Assembly (NCBI RefSeq): GCF_018449515.1 | Contig: NZ_JAAVUQ010000006.1 | Location: 124,001-188,000 of the forward strand | Length of the DNA stretch: 64,000 bases | Source: Caballeronia sp. dw_19 | GTDB lineage: Bacteria; Pseudomonadota; Gammaproteobacteria; Burkholderiales; Burkholderiaceae | Reading direction: 5' to 3' | Shown: piece after piece, positions 1 through 8,558 of the stretch | Layout of the letters: each line of letters opens with the position of its first letter | Position numbering within the stretch: position 1 is the first letter of the stretch | Notes under the pieces: model-generated | Databases searched by the model: none | The model's input: the letters and a program-made list of their open reading frames with translations, nothing else | What the model was told of the DNA's origin: nothing | Position numbers and translations under genes: made by a program

Positions 1-268
1 GGCGGACATGCAAACGCGCTCGGCGTCTCGACTAACCGACGTCAGAAGCCATCAGTTGCATCCGGGCGATATTCTTTCGACAGGTGACGGACAAAATGAG
101 GCCCGTCGCGCGGTAAAGCGTTGAATGTTTGGCCGTCGGTCGATCGGCCTGGCCCACGGAAGGACGCCCGAAGCAGCGCAGGGGTGCCGGAACGGTCTCG
201 GTACAAATCAATCCAGCATTATTTCCAAATTAAAATCGCGATACTAAAAATTACCGGCATGTCCCATT

Positions 269-1039
269 TCAATGATTCAAAATATCGAAATCAAAATATC
301 GATGCTCGATTTTCTGATATGTTCCATCCTTGATTATTCCGGCAATTGCCTGATTGATTTTTTCGCGTAGCGCGGGTTCATCTTTACGCAGCCCGATACC
401 AACACCGTTGCCGAGCGTCTTCGGATCGGTAATCGGATCGCCCAGGAACGCGAGTTCCTTGCCCTGTGGCGTCTTCAAAAACTGGCTGCCGGAAATCATA
501 TCGGTCAATGTCGCGTCGATGCGCCCGGACCGAAGATCGACATAAACCTCCTGCTGATCGGCATAGGAGACAACATTTACGCCTGCAGGCGCCCAATACG
601 CCTTTGCATAAGCTTCCTGTGTCCCGCCCTGGTTGACGCCAATACTCTTTCCCTTCAGCGACTGGATAGTGGGGCGGATGGTGCTTCCTTGCTTACCTAT
701 CAGGCCGCTCGGCGTGCTGTATACAGATGTCGAGAACGCTATCTGTTCTTCGCGCTTCGGCGTGATCGACATGGCGGAAAGTATTGCATCGAATTTGCGT
801 CCCTGTAACGCCGGGATGATTCCGTCGAACGCCGTTTCGATCCAGATACATTTAACATTAAGACGCTGGCATATTTCGTTGCCTAAATCGATATCGAAAC
901 CTGCCAGTTGCCCGGACGACGCCTTTGATTCGAACGGGGGGTAAGTTGGATCCACGCCAAATCGAAGCTCACCGGCATTATTGGCGTGCGCACAAAATGC
1001 GGTCATCCAGATCACCAGACCAGCAAATACCCTTTTCAT
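269..1039 (-). CDS. Polar amino-acid ABC transporter substrate-binding protein (ArgT/HisJ type)
   Basis: Periplasmic solute-binding protein of family 3, about 256 residues, the usual size. Residues 1-20 (MKRVF..AFCAHA) form a signal peptide. The mature part opens with LRFGVDPTYPPFE, followed by GFDIDLGNEIC, the ligand-contacting pattern of lysine/arginine/ornithine and histidine binding proteins. CQRLNVKC holds the two cysteines that form the disulfide in that subgroup. The start at 1039 is preferred over a longer frame beginning at 1093 because GAGGA lies 7-8 bases upstream and the signal peptide then begins at once. No permease or ATPase gene is visible in the window, so it is an orphan here or its partners lie beyond the left edge. 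Ligand (probably a basic amino acid) is inferred from family resemblance. Confidence 0.9.
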   Translation of the reverse strand: MKRVFAGLVIWMTAFCAHANNAGELRFGVDPTYPPFESKASSGQLAGFDIDLGNEICQRLNVKCIWIETAFDGIIPALQGRKFDAILSAMSITPKREEQIAFSTSVYSTPSGLIGKQGSTIRPTIQSLKGKSIGVNQGGTQEAYAKAYWAPAGVNVVSYADQQEVYVDLRSGRIDATLTDMISGSQFLKTPQGKELAFLGDPITDPKTLGNGVGIGLRKDEPALREKINQAIAGIIKDGTYQKIEHRYFDFDILNH

Positions 1040-1749
1040 TTTTGCATCCTCTTGATCGAGCCAGTAGTCATATTTATCAATTGAGCCGATCACTACCGCG
1101 CCAGGAATATCGACCGAAATCCGGCCGGGTGCTGGCTCATTGATACAGCGCTAGCTTAGGAATTCAAAAAAAGAATGAATAGGGGATCTATTCTGAGCGG
1201 TAGTTAAGATTTTCTAAAACAATCTGCCTGACGGCGTGAGGCTCCCCGGAACGATTTGTACGGCAAAATCGCAGCGCGAACGAGATCACTATGCCTAGCA
1301 GTACTTATATTTACAAAGCGTAAAATTTGTCAGTGACTGGATAGCGTCAAGAAGGGGCAATTGAAAGACAGGCGGAGCGGGCAGAATTTCGCCGGGCTGT
1401 TTTATTCGTTGAAAAAATAAGTTATCCATATCATCTGGAATTTTCTCGCCTGGACATTCTTATTGCATGTGATAGCCGAAGCAGACCATGAATTCAGCTG
1501 TGGCGCGCGTGCTCGGCAGCGCAGACCTCGACGAAAATTTATGTGCTAGATTCGCCGGTGCAACAAGCAAGCCGCTCCGTCGAAATGGAACTATGCGAAT
1601 CCCAAACGTCGTGTCCGCGTCCGGTGCGATTCATCCGGTTCATTGGACCAGGATCGAGATGCAAGATGGCATACGCCAGCATCACTGGGTGACGCTTTGT
1701 GTCCAATATCGCCGGAAAGAACTTCTATCAGCCCGTTGAAGGATCGCCG
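1040..1749. other. Divergent intergenic region without a convincing gene
   Basis: About 700 bases separate the binding-protein gene (minus) from the GntR gene (plus). The tract is more A+T rich than its surroundings, for example 1166-1180 and 1395-1440, as expected for promoters. A short inverted repeat GAATA-N7-TATTC lies at 1077-1093 plus 100, that is 1177-1193, in the promoter side of the binding-protein gene. An 83-codon open frame at 1488-1739 has no good ribosome-binding site and no recognisable domain, so I do not call it. Nothing else is identifiable. Confidence 0.5.
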
Positions 1750-2541
1750 ATGCGAAAATCAATCCAAACGTCTCCTGCCGAGGCGCCCGCTTTCACAGGG
1801 CGCCAGGGCTTGAGATATTCGGCCGTGGCGATTGCCCTCATAACCGATATCCAGTCGGGGCGCTACTCGATCGGCGACACGCTCCCGAGCGAGGCCACCC
1901 TGCAGCAGATGTTTGCCGTCAGCCGCCAAACCGTGCGGCAGGCATTGCGCCACCTCAACGAACAGGGCTTCACGAGCACGCAGCAAGGCATTGGAACCAC
2001 GGTGCGCGCGCAGCGCACCACGTTTCGCTTCGTGCACACGGGAGCGACCATGGACGACCTGGTGCAGTTCTCCAAAGCAACCCGCACGCGCCTTATCGGC
2101 CAGCGCCATTTCATTGCCGACGAAATGGCCGCGCAGTCGCTGCACTGCCCGCCTGGACAGGCATGGCTCGAATTGTCACTGCTGCGCTACGCTGCGAGCG
2201 GCGCCGATCCCATTGGTCACCTGTGGGTCTACTTGCTCCCCGAATTCGCCTCGATCGTCTCGGAGATAGAGAGCAGCCGGCATCCTCACTTCTCCCTGAT
2301 CGAAAAGACCTATGGGATACGGTTGGTTGAAATGGAACAGGACATTGCCTCAGTCCTGCTTCCCCAGGACATCTGCGAACGGCTGAACACGCCGGCCGGG
2401 TCGCACGGCCTGCAGATCACGCGCCGCTTCGTCGACCAGCAACACCGGCTGACGCAGGTCAGCGTGGGCATCTATCCGTCGGATCGACTCGTGCACACGA
2501 CCAAGGTGCGTATCGGGCGAGATTCCGGACAGCAGCCTTAG
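1750..2541 (+). CDS. GntR-family transcriptional regulator, HutC/UTRA subfamily
   Basis: A 263-residue DNA-binding regulator. The N-terminal winged helix (roughly residues 20-85) carries the GntR signature: LPSEATLQQMFAVSRQTVRQAL then a wing ending in a glycine turn (TQQGIGTTV). The C-terminal part (about 95-255) matches the UTRA ligand-binding fold, with LSLLRYA, PIGHLWVYL and an ITRRFVDQQHRL ending strand. The start at 1750 has AAGGA seven bases upstream; an in-frame ATG at 1699 has no comparable site. It faces the convergent DUF4387/AtuA operon and could control it through the palindrome at 4387-4398, since HutC-type regulators bind TGTA..TACA-like sites, or it could control the upstream binding protein. 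Both targets are inference. Confidence 0.88.
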   Translation: MRKSIQTSPAEAPAFTGRQGLRYSAVAIALITDIQSGRYSIGDTLPSEATLQQMFAVSRQTVRQALRHLNEQGFTSTQQGIGTTVRAQRTTFRFVHTGATMDDLVQFSKATRTRLIGQRHFIADEMAAQSLHCPPGQAWLELSLLRYAASGADPIGHLWVYLLPEFASIVSEIESSRHPHFSLIEKTYGIRLVEMEQDIASVLLPQDICERLNTPAGSHGLQITRRFVDQQHRLTQVSVGIYPSDRLVHTTKVRIGRDSGQQP

Positions 2542-2591
2542 TCGCAAACGCCCCCACCTTTCCGATCAACGTTGCGCGGTCGTCCGGCATA

Positions 2592-2978
2592 TCATGTGCC
2601 GATTGTCCCATTGGATTCAGCCGATTGTGGAATGCGAATGCCGATCAACGGTTCGTGCTGCTGCGCGCCGTACACGTCACGGTCGCCCGGCGCACCCGAG
2701 GTGGGCCCCGTGCGCGGAATCGTGATCTTGATGGCGTTGGCGGCGTCGAACGAAACGATGCTCACGAACGTCTCCCCCACGTCGTAAAGCGCGCTCACCA
2801 GTTCGGCCGTCAGCACGCCGCTGTCGAGCACCCGACGATAAACGCGTGAATCAGGAAAGATCAGGTCGAAGGTTAAGTACAGCGGTCCGGCATTCTTGCT
2901 GCGCATCACTTCGGCGAGATCGTAGATCCTGTCGCCGCGGGCGGGGTCGAAGGCTTGGGCAAAATCCATGGCGCTCAT
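2592..2978 (-). CDS. DUF4387 family protein, AtuA partner
   Basis: A 128-residue soluble protein matching the DUF4387 family: an early segment with IYDLAEVMRSKNAGPLYLTFD, a middle FVSIVSFDAANAIKITIPR, and GDRDVYGAQQHEPL near the end. No catalytic role is established for this family; it is known mainly because it is encoded next to AtuA/DUF1446 proteins, as here, where its ATG overlaps the AtuA stop by four bases (ATGA). Translational coupling suggests a stoichiometric complex with AtuA. The C-terminal tail (IPQSAESNGTIGT) is poorly conserved in appearance. Function unknown; the family assignment is from recognised sequence pattern, not from a search. Confidence 0.82.
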   Translation of the reverse strand: MSAMDFAQAFDPARGDRIYDLAEVMRSKNAGPLYLTFDLIFPDSRVYRRVLDSGVLTAELVSALYDVGETFVSIVSFDAANAIKITIPRTGPTSGAPGDRDVYGAQQHEPLIGIRIPQSAESNGTIGT

Positions 2979-4345
2979 CCGATCTGGGTGGTGGTAATGG
3001 GAAACAGCGAGGCCGCGTCGTCGACCTGCATGACGTGGTAGATCGTGAATTCGTACACGGGGCCGCCAATCAGGTCCGATGGCGAGAACGGAAACGCCAG
3101 GTTGCCGGCGGTGGCCTTGCGGCCCTTGAAATAGCCGTGCAGGAACGAACTGCGCGCAAGCGAGAGCGCCATGCTCGCCAGCTCCTGCGTCGGCGCGATA
3201 GCCTCGATGACCATCCCCACTTCATGAGCGAGTCGCGGCACGCGCTGCTGCACGCGCACGCCGTTGCGGCCGTAGTAGATGAAGTTCAGTTCGTACTCGC
3301 CGGGCTTCATGTCATGCGCGACAAGGCGCGCCACGTCGTCGCGCACGCGGGCTTCCACTTCGTCGAGGCTCGCGAGCAGGCGCGGGTCCGTCATGCCCGC
3401 CACGGTGATGGTGCGGTAGCCGCGCAACCTGACGCCTTCCAGCTTGATGCTCGGTGGCATGTCCACCAGCTTGCTGCCGCGCACCTTCACGCGGCGTGCA
3501 TCGATCGGGTCGATGGTGGTGTGCTCGAGATCGACCATGCCCTCGGGCTCGAAGAAGTGATGCGGGTCCGGCTGCTCGTACATCATGTGCGCCGCCACCG
3601 ACACCGGCGTCACGCCGCGCTCCGGGTTCATCGGCTCAAGTTCGAAGTGATCGCGCCGCAGCGTGCCGAGCAGGCAATCGTTGGCCGCAAGCGGCACCGC
3701 GCATTGAGCTCCGCACTCGAGCAGCTTCGCCATGTGGAAGGCGAGACCCATGTCGAAGCCCCTGAATGCCGCGAGGCTCGCGTAGATAGCGGTATCGCAG
3801 GCACGCCCGGCCACGATCACATCCGCGCCCGCCTCAAGACTCGCGACGAACGGGTCCGTGCCCATCTGCCCGACAATGCGCACGGCTTCGTCGACCGTTT
3901 GCTCCGTCAGTTCCGGCAAGACGCCCATCGACTTGACCCGGCCCTCGCGAATGGCGCGTTTGATCACGGCCTTGTCGATCTCCGCCGGAATGGTCGCCAG
4001 CCGGTAACGATGGCCGTCGCGGCGAGAGACTTCGTCGAGGATATCGAGGAAGCCTTCCAGGTGCGGCTGTCCGCCCGCGGTCCCTGCCGTGCCGATCACG
4101 TACGGCACGCCGGCCGAGCGCGCAGCCGCGAGCGACAACCCCAGGTCGCGGCGCAATTGCTCGTCCTTGATCAGGGACTTGCCGCTGCCCAGGTAATAAG
4201 GGCCCGGGTCCGACGAGCCGTTGTCGGCGCCGATCAGGTGCGGCTTGCGTGCAAGCCCTGCCTTCAACGAACTCTCCGGGAAGCCGTATCCCAGGTTTCC
4301 CGCCACGGCCATGATGCGCAATTCGCTTTCATCTCCGACAATCAT
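2975..4345 (-). CDS. Acyclic terpene utilisation AtuA-family protein (DUF1446)
   Basis: A 456-residue cytosolic protein of the AtuA/DUF1446 family. AtuA is needed for citronellol/geraniol catabolism in Pseudomonas, but its reaction is not established and many homologues sit outside terpene operons. Visible family features are HLIGADNGSSDPGPYYLGSG near residue 35, a glycine-rich VIGTAGTAGGQPH, and DVIVAGRACDTAIYA near the middle. The frame extends to a TTG at 4381, but ATG 4345 has GAGAG about seven bases upstream and keeps the conserved region intact, so I use it. It is followed by DUF4387 with an ATGA overlap and preceded by a perfect palindrome at 4387-4398. The upstream CoA-transferase, CitE-like and lactonase genes point to an organic-acid or lactone substrate rather than a terpene. 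Confidence 0.85.
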   Translation of the reverse strand: MIVGDESELRIMAVAGNLGYGFPESSLKAGLARKPHLIGADNGSSDPGPYYLGSGKSLIKDEQLRRDLGLSLAAARSAGVPYVIGTAGTAGGQPHLEGFLDILDEVSRRDGHRYRLATIPAEIDKAVIKRAIREGRVKSMGVLPELTEQTVDEAVRIVGQMGTDPFVASLEAGADVIVAGRACDTAIYASLAAFRGFDMGLAFHMAKLLECGAQCAVPLAANDCLLGTLRRDHFELEPMNPERGVTPVSVAAHMMYEQPDPHHFFEPEGMVDLEHTTIDPIDARRVKVRGSKLVDMPPSIKLEGVRLRGYRTITVAGMTDPRLLASLDEVEARVRDDVARLVAHDMKPGEYELNFIYYGRNGVRVQQRVPRLAHEVGMVIEAIAPTQELASMALSLARSSFLHGYFKGRKATAGNLAFPFSPSDLIGGPVYEFTIYHVMQVDDAASLFPITTTQIG

Positions 4346-4386
4346 CTGATGTCTCTCTTCGTTGAGGTCAATGCTTTTCAAATATC

Positions 4387-4398
4387 TTGTACGTACAA
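4387..4398. promoter_or_regulatory. Perfect 12-bp palindrome TTGTACGTACAA, candidate operator
   Basis: TTGTACGTACAA reads the same on both strands and lies about 42 bases upstream of the AtuA start, in the 125-base gap after the lactonase gene. A further GTAC follows at 4401-4404. TGTA/TACA arms resemble operators of HutC-type GntR regulators, one of which is encoded at 1750-2541. Assignment to that regulator is inference. Confidence 0.5.
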
Positions 4399-4470
4399 CC
4401 GTACATGAAGGATGACGGCCGTGGGCGCGATGTCAAGCCGCCGTGCCACGGTCATCCGGGAGCCAACCTT

Positions 4471-5280
4471 TCAGCCGTTCGACGGCGCCACGTCGAGACG
4501 CGCCACGATCCCCTGCAGTTCGGGCGTGGGAGCCGGATAGCGGTCGAGCACGAGCGGGTCGTGCCCCGGGATCACATGCTGCGGTGAACTGGCGGCGGCG
4601 TAGACCGTGCCATAAGCCTCCAGCATTTCCTCGACGTGATACACATTCGAAAACGGCTTGCCCTTCTCGATGTTGTCGTAGAAATGCGAGGCGTCGGACG
4701 CCAGCACCACCCATCCCCGCGCCGTATGAACCCGCACGATCTGAAGGCCCGGCGTATGGCCACCCACCGGAATCAGTTCGATGCCCGGCGCAAGCGTGGC
4801 CGGTCCGTTGTGCATCTCCACGCGCTGCGCGAAATTCATTTTCACCATGGCCGCGACATCGTCAGGCTCGTAGTGATGGGCGAAATGCGCGTGCTTCATG
4901 TGGCGCCCGGCCGCGAAGTGCATCTCCGGTTCCTGGATATGAAAGCAGGCCGAAGGCAGCAAGGTGAAATTGCCCACATGATCGTAATGCAGGTGCGTGA
5001 TCACCGCGTCCGTCACGGCGTCCGGATCGATATCCACCAACCTCAGTGAATCGATCGGACAACGTAATATATTGCGGCCTCGCCGGGCGGCCACTTCGGC
5101 GTTAAAGCCCGTATCGATGACCACCGAGCGCTCGCTGTTGCGTGCCGCCCAGATGTAGTAGTCGAGTGGCATCGCGCTGCTGTGGTCGTCATCGCCGCCG
5201 ATGAAGTTGTCGGCCCGCCAGCCGTCGCGCCGCGCATACTTGATGGCGAAGAGTTCATACGTTTGTAGCCCGTCTTTCAT
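4471..5280 (-). CDS. Metallo-beta-lactamase-fold hydrolase, N-acyl-homoserine-lactonase-like family
   Basis: A 269-residue cytosolic metallohydrolase. The dinuclear zinc motif is THLHYDHVGNF near residue 110 (HxHxDH), with a later HTPGLQ histidine near residue 190, the ligand Asp in LASDASHF and a terminal histidine in HVIPGHD. Length and spacing fit the AttM/AiiA-like lactonase family, whose members open N-acyl homoserine lactones but also other lactones such as gamma-butyrolactone. No luxI/luxR genes are present and the gene is coupled to a transporter (its ATG shares one base with the MFS stop, TAATG), so a catabolic lactone or thioester substrate is more likely than quorum quenching. Confidence 0.85.
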   Translation of the reverse strand: MKDGLQTYELFAIKYARRDGWRADNFIGGDDDHSSAMPLDYYIWAARNSERSVVIDTGFNAEVAARRGRNILRCPIDSLRLVDIDPDAVTDAVITHLHYDHVGNFTLLPSACFHIQEPEMHFAAGRHMKHAHFAHHYEPDDVAAMVKMNFAQRVEMHNGPATLAPGIELIPVGGHTPGLQIVRVHTARGWVVLASDASHFYDNIEKGKPFSNVYHVEEMLEAYGTVYAAASSPQHVIPGHDPLVLDRYPAPTPELQGIVARLDVAPSNG

Positions 5281-6665
5281 TACATGCCTCCTATATGAAG
5301 TTTGGTTTGCGCCGCCATGTCATCGGCGGGCTCAACTGGCGCCTGCACTTCCTCGAGCGTGCGCTGCCTCGTCTCCACGCCAAGCGCGAGCAACACGGCG
5401 ACCAGCACCAGGAACAGCACGCCGATGAACGAGACGACTCCGAGCAGGCCCGCGAAGGCATATACCGCCGCAACCGCATACGGCACGCCGACGTTGACGA
5501 AGCGTCCCGCGGCGTTGCACAGGCCCACGCCGCGCAGGCGCAGCCGGGTCGGGAACAGCTCGGTCACATAGCAGGCCACGCCAAGCGCCGATGTCACGTA
5601 GATGCAGGTAGTCACGCCGAAACCCACCAGCGCGATCGTCACCGGGGTCTTCACGAACGGATACGCCATGCCGATCACTGCGCCCGCCAGCGAGAAGATC
5701 ACGAGGCCCCACTTGCGGCCGATCCGGTCGGCAATCGCCATGCTGATGAGCGAGCCCGCCGGGCCCCCGGCGAACATGGCCGCCGTGATCAGCAGCGAGT
5801 TGGAAATTCCAAAGCCCTGCTTCACGAGGAAGGTCGGCGCCCAGGCGATGAACGCGTACATCGCCGTGAACGAAATGCAGATCACCGCAATGCCCACCAC
5901 GGTGCGGGCCAGTTGCCGGGGAGCGAACAGGTCGCGCAGGCGCCCCGGCTCCTCGCTGTGCTGCACGGCGGGAGGCGGGTTGGCGAGCCGCACGCTCTCA
6001 CCTTCTATGCGCTGCACGATTTCCTGCGCCTCGGTGTCGCGGCCGACAGCGGCCAGCCAGCGCGGCGATTCAGGCATCGACTTGCGCAGGTACCAGATCA
6101 CCAGCGCGCCGATGCCGGGAATCGCGAACATCCAGCGCCAGCCGAAATGCGGAATGATCAGGTAGCTGGCCGCGGCGGACACCAGTACCGAAGAATTGGT
6201 AATCAGGTTCAGCAGCGACGAGAAGCGTCCGCGCGCGTGCGCCGGCATGAACTCGCTCAAGGTGCTGTAGCCCACCACGATCTCCGCGCCCAGCCCGATG
6301 CCCATGATGAAGCGCAGCACGATCAGCCAGGTCATCGAGGGCGCGAGCGACGCCGCGAGCGACGTCACGCCGAACACCAGCAGGTTGAACTGATACGAGA
6401 AGCGTCGCCCGAACCGGTCGCCCGCGATGCCGGCCCACCACGCGCCGAGCGTGAGCCCGGCGAACCCCATCGATATGAAAAGGGCGTTCATGTGGATGTC
6501 GGACAGCCCCTGGTGCACCAGGGCGCCGAGCACGCTGCCCGAGAGGAAGTTGTCGAAGGCATCGAAGAACATGCCTCCGCCGATGAGCCCGAGAAGGCGC
6601 CAGTGAAACGGGCCGATCTCCAGCGAATCGAGCCGTTGTGCCACGTTTGCTGTGCGAGCCGACAT
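5280..6665 (-). CDS. MFS transporter, sugar-porter/organic-acid type
   Basis: A 461-residue inner-membrane transporter with about 12 hydrophobic segments in two halves and a soluble loop around residues 205-245. Diagnostic motifs: GIAGDRFGRRFSYQ after helix 2 (motif A, G-x-x-x-D-R-x-G-R-R), GIGLGAEIVVGYSTLSEF in helix 4, and the matching ADRIGRKWG in the second half. FLSGSVLGAL and FGWRWMFAIPGIGAL are typical of the aromatic-acid/sugar-porter-like branch that includes PcaK and metabolite:H+ symporters. It probably imports the operon's substrate by proton symport. It lies between LysR (42-base gap) and the lactonase (one-base overlap). Substrate not predictable. Confidence 0.88.
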   Translation of the reverse strand: MSARTANVAQRLDSLEIGPFHWRLLGLIGGGMFFDAFDNFLSGSVLGALVHQGLSDIHMNALFISMGFAGLTLGAWWAGIAGDRFGRRFSYQFNLLVFGVTSLAASLAPSMTWLIVLRFIMGIGLGAEIVVGYSTLSEFMPAHARGRFSSLLNLITNSSVLVSAAASYLIIPHFGWRWMFAIPGIGALVIWYLRKSMPESPRWLAAVGRDTEAQEIVQRIEGESVRLANPPPAVQHSEEPGRLRDLFAPRQLARTVVGIAVICISFTAMYAFIAWAPTFLVKQGFGISNSLLITAAMFAGGPAGSLISMAIADRIGRKWGLVIFSLAGAVIGMAYPFVKTPVTIALVGFGVTTCIYVTSALGVACYVTELFPTRLRLRGVGLCNAAGRFVNVGVPYAVAAVYAFAGLLGVVSFIGVLFLVLVAVLLALGVETRQRTLEEVQAPVEPADDMAAQTKLHIGGM

Positions 6666-6707
6666 GTTGTCTCCTATATCGTTATGTGCTGCCGGCCATG
6701 CAGCGCA

Positions 6708-7697
6708 TCATGCGAACGCCATCTGCGCGGCAAGGAAGATCGCCTCGATCAGCGGTTCCTCCCGGCGGCGGGCCTGGGTAATGAACGACAGCGGAATCTC
6801 GATCGGCAACTCCCGCGAGATCGCGACTCCGTATTTCTGCGCTTCGTCGATAGCCACCGACTCGCGCGCGAGCGACAAGCCCACGCCGGCGCGCACGAGC
6901 TCGACCATCGACGCTTCGAGATCGACTTCGGCCGCGACTTGAGGCCGGACCCCGGCGGCATCGAACGCGTGCGAGAGCATGCGGTGATGCGTCGAGGTAG
7001 GCGGCGTCCAGATCCACGGCAGCGCGGCCAGCTCCGTCCAGCCGCGCCCATTGATGCGGTCCTGCCAGCCCTTGGGCGCGATGACGTAATAGGTGATCGG
7101 CATGAGCGCGATGGCATGGAACTCGATCCCGTCGATATCCCCCGGCATGCCCAGGTAAAAGCCTGCGTCGAGCGTACCGCTGCGGATCTGGTCGAGCACC
7201 TGGCCGGTCATGGCGTGGCGCAGGCGCGTGCGCACTTCCGGGTAGTGGCTCGCCATGTGCTGCAGGATTGCGCCCAGGCGGATGGTCTGCGGATTCAGGA
7301 TCGTGCCGATCGATACGGTGCCGCTCAGGACCGTCAGCATGTTGCCCGCCGCCGCCTCGAAATCGCCGATCGCGTGCAGGATGTTCTCCGCATACGGCAG
7401 CAGCTTGAGACCGTCGGTGGTGAGCGTGAGACCGCGCGGCGAGCGCGCGAGCAGGCGCAGGTTCAACTGGTCCTGGAAGCTCTTCAATTGCAGGCTGACG
7501 GCGGGCTGGGTGAGATGCAGCAGCTGCGCGGCGCGCGTCAGGCTGCCTTCGCGCGCCACCGCGACGAACGCGCGGATGTGCTGAAGGTCGTTGACGCTGC
7601 GGCATGACAGCACGCCGGGCATCGGCTTCTTCAAAAGGGTCATCGGGAAAGGCGCGGGCGCGCGCACTCGTAGCAAGCGTTGCGCGCCTTCTTTCAT
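6708..7697 (-). CDS. LysR-family transcriptional regulator embedded in the operon
   Basis: LysR regulator with the winged helix LQHIRAFVAVAREGSLTRAAQLLHLTQPAVSLQLKS and a periplasmic-binding-protein-like effector domain after about residue 125. Family members usually begin 2-5 residues before LQHIRAF, but the codon there is GTC. ATG 7697 (329 residues, about 36 extra N-terminal residues) has GAGG five bases upstream and lies seven bases after the CitE stop; alternatives are 7643 without a visible site and 7622 with a weak GAAGAAG. The regulator is thus co-transcribed with, not divergent from, CaiB, CitE, MFS and lactonase genes, which suggests feedback on its own operon. Effector is unknown. 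Confidence 0.85.
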   Translation of the reverse strand: MKEGAQRLLRVRAPAPFPMTLLKKPMPGVLSCRSVNDLQHIRAFVAVAREGSLTRAAQLLHLTQPAVSLQLKSFQDQLNLRLLARSPRGLTLTTDGLKLLPYAENILHAIGDFEAAAGNMLTVLSGTVSIGTILNPQTIRLGAILQHMASHYPEVRTRLRHAMTGQVLDQIRSGTLDAGFYLGMPGDIDGIEFHAIALMPITYYVIAPKGWQDRINGRGWTELAALPWIWTPPTSTHHRMLSHAFDAAGVRPQVAAEVDLEASMVELVRAGVGLSLARESVAIDEAQKYGVAISRELPIEIPLSFITQARRREEPLIEAIFLAAQMAFA

Positions 7698-7704
7698 GAT
7701 GACC

Positions 7705-8529
7705 TCAGCCACGGCCGGCGGACGCCACGATGCGGCGTGCCTGCGCCAGCACCGGTGCATCCACGAGTCGTCCGTCCACCGCGACCGCGGCGCCGTTCGA
7801 CACGACCTCGCACACGCGCAGCGCCCACGCCAGCTCCTGCGGCGTGGGACCGAGCCCATGATTGACCGGCTCGATCTGGAGCGGATGCACGCACAGCTTG
7901 GCGCCAAAGCCAAAAGCCCGCGCGCGCCGCACTTCATCCTCGAGGACCGACGGGTTGTCGAGGGTGGTGCATACGCCGTCGACAGCCGGGATCAATCCCG
8001 CCAGGCGCGAATAAAGCAGGATCTGGCTCCGATAGTAATTCAACGGCTCGCCAGTTTCATTCGCCGCGAGGTCGAACATGAGGTCGACCGAGCCAAACAT
8101 CATGCGCCGCACGCCCGGCGCCTTCGCCAGCGCGCCAATATGCTCGAAGCCCACGGCCGTTTCCATCAGGAGGTGCAAGGCCCAGAGCGGATGGCGCTGC
8201 GCCACGCTGGCGATCGCATCGGGGTCCTCGGCCTTCGGTATCACGATGCCATCCAGTTCGAACGAGGCGCAGGCGGCGAGATCGTCGTGATACCAGTCGC
8301 TGCCGCGGCTGTTGATGCGCACGAGCACTTCCACGTCGCGCGCGCGGGCTTCACGAATCAGGCCCGGCATGGTCTTGGCGAGCGAGACGCGCGCCGCTTC
8401 CTTGCGCGCCGGCTCGACGGCGTCTTCCAGGTCGACGATCACCGCGCCGGCGCCGGACTGCGCGGCTTTCGCAAAGCGCTCAGGACGCGTGGCGGGCGCG
8501 AACAGATAGGAACGGATTGATTCAGACAT
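7705..8529 (-). CDS. HpcH/HpaI aldolase / CitE-like CoA-ester lyase
   Basis: A 274-residue TIM-barrel protein of the CitE group (citrate lyase beta, malyl-CoA, citramalyl-CoA lyases). The start region RSYLFAPATRPERFAKA provides the phosphate-binding arginine, AVIVDLEDAVEP the first acidic metal site, VLVRINS the next strand, METAVGFEHI the metal-binding Glu, and MFGSVDLMFDL the Asp. ATG 8529 has GGAGA six bases upstream and is preferred to the longer frame from 8562. With the CoA-transferase immediately upstream this is the expected activation-then-cleavage pair: free hydroxyacid to CoA thioester, then retro-Claisen/aldol cleavage, as in itaconate/citramalate breakdown. The actual substrate is inference. 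Confidence 0.85.
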   Translation of the reverse strand: MSESIRSYLFAPATRPERFAKAAQSGAGAVIVDLEDAVEPARKEAARVSLAKTMPGLIREARARDVEVLVRINSRGSDWYHDDLAACASFELDGIVIPKAEDPDAIASVAQRHPLWALHLLMETAVGFEHIGALAKAPGVRRMMFGSVDLMFDLAANETGEPLNYYRSQILLYSRLAGLIPAVDGVCTTLDNPSVLEDEVRRARAFGFGAKLCVHPLQIEPVNHGLGPTPQELAWALRVCEVVSNGAAVAVDGRLVDAPVLAQARRIVASAGRG

Positions 8530-8558
8530 GCGGGTCTCCGGTTTTGTCATGCGGCGGC

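Noticed and set aside
1..268. A gene at the left edge
   Set aside because: The 268 bases downstream of the binding-protein gene hold only short frames without a domain or start site.
1488..1739. 83-codon frame upstream of the GntR gene
   Set aside because: No ribosome-binding site, no recognisable domain, and it overlaps the likely promoter of the regulator.
2846..4408. Long open frames antisense to AtuA, MFS, HMGL and flavoprotein genes, for example plus-strand 2846-4408, 5295-7607, 14606-16360 and 60886-62175
   Set aside because: They mirror highly GC-rich coding genes, lack good start sites, and have arginine/histidine-heavy composition without domains.
4471..5280. Quorum-quenching island based on the lactonase-like gene
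   Set aside because: There are no LuxI/LuxR-type genes in the window, and the lactonase is coupled to catabolic and transport genes.
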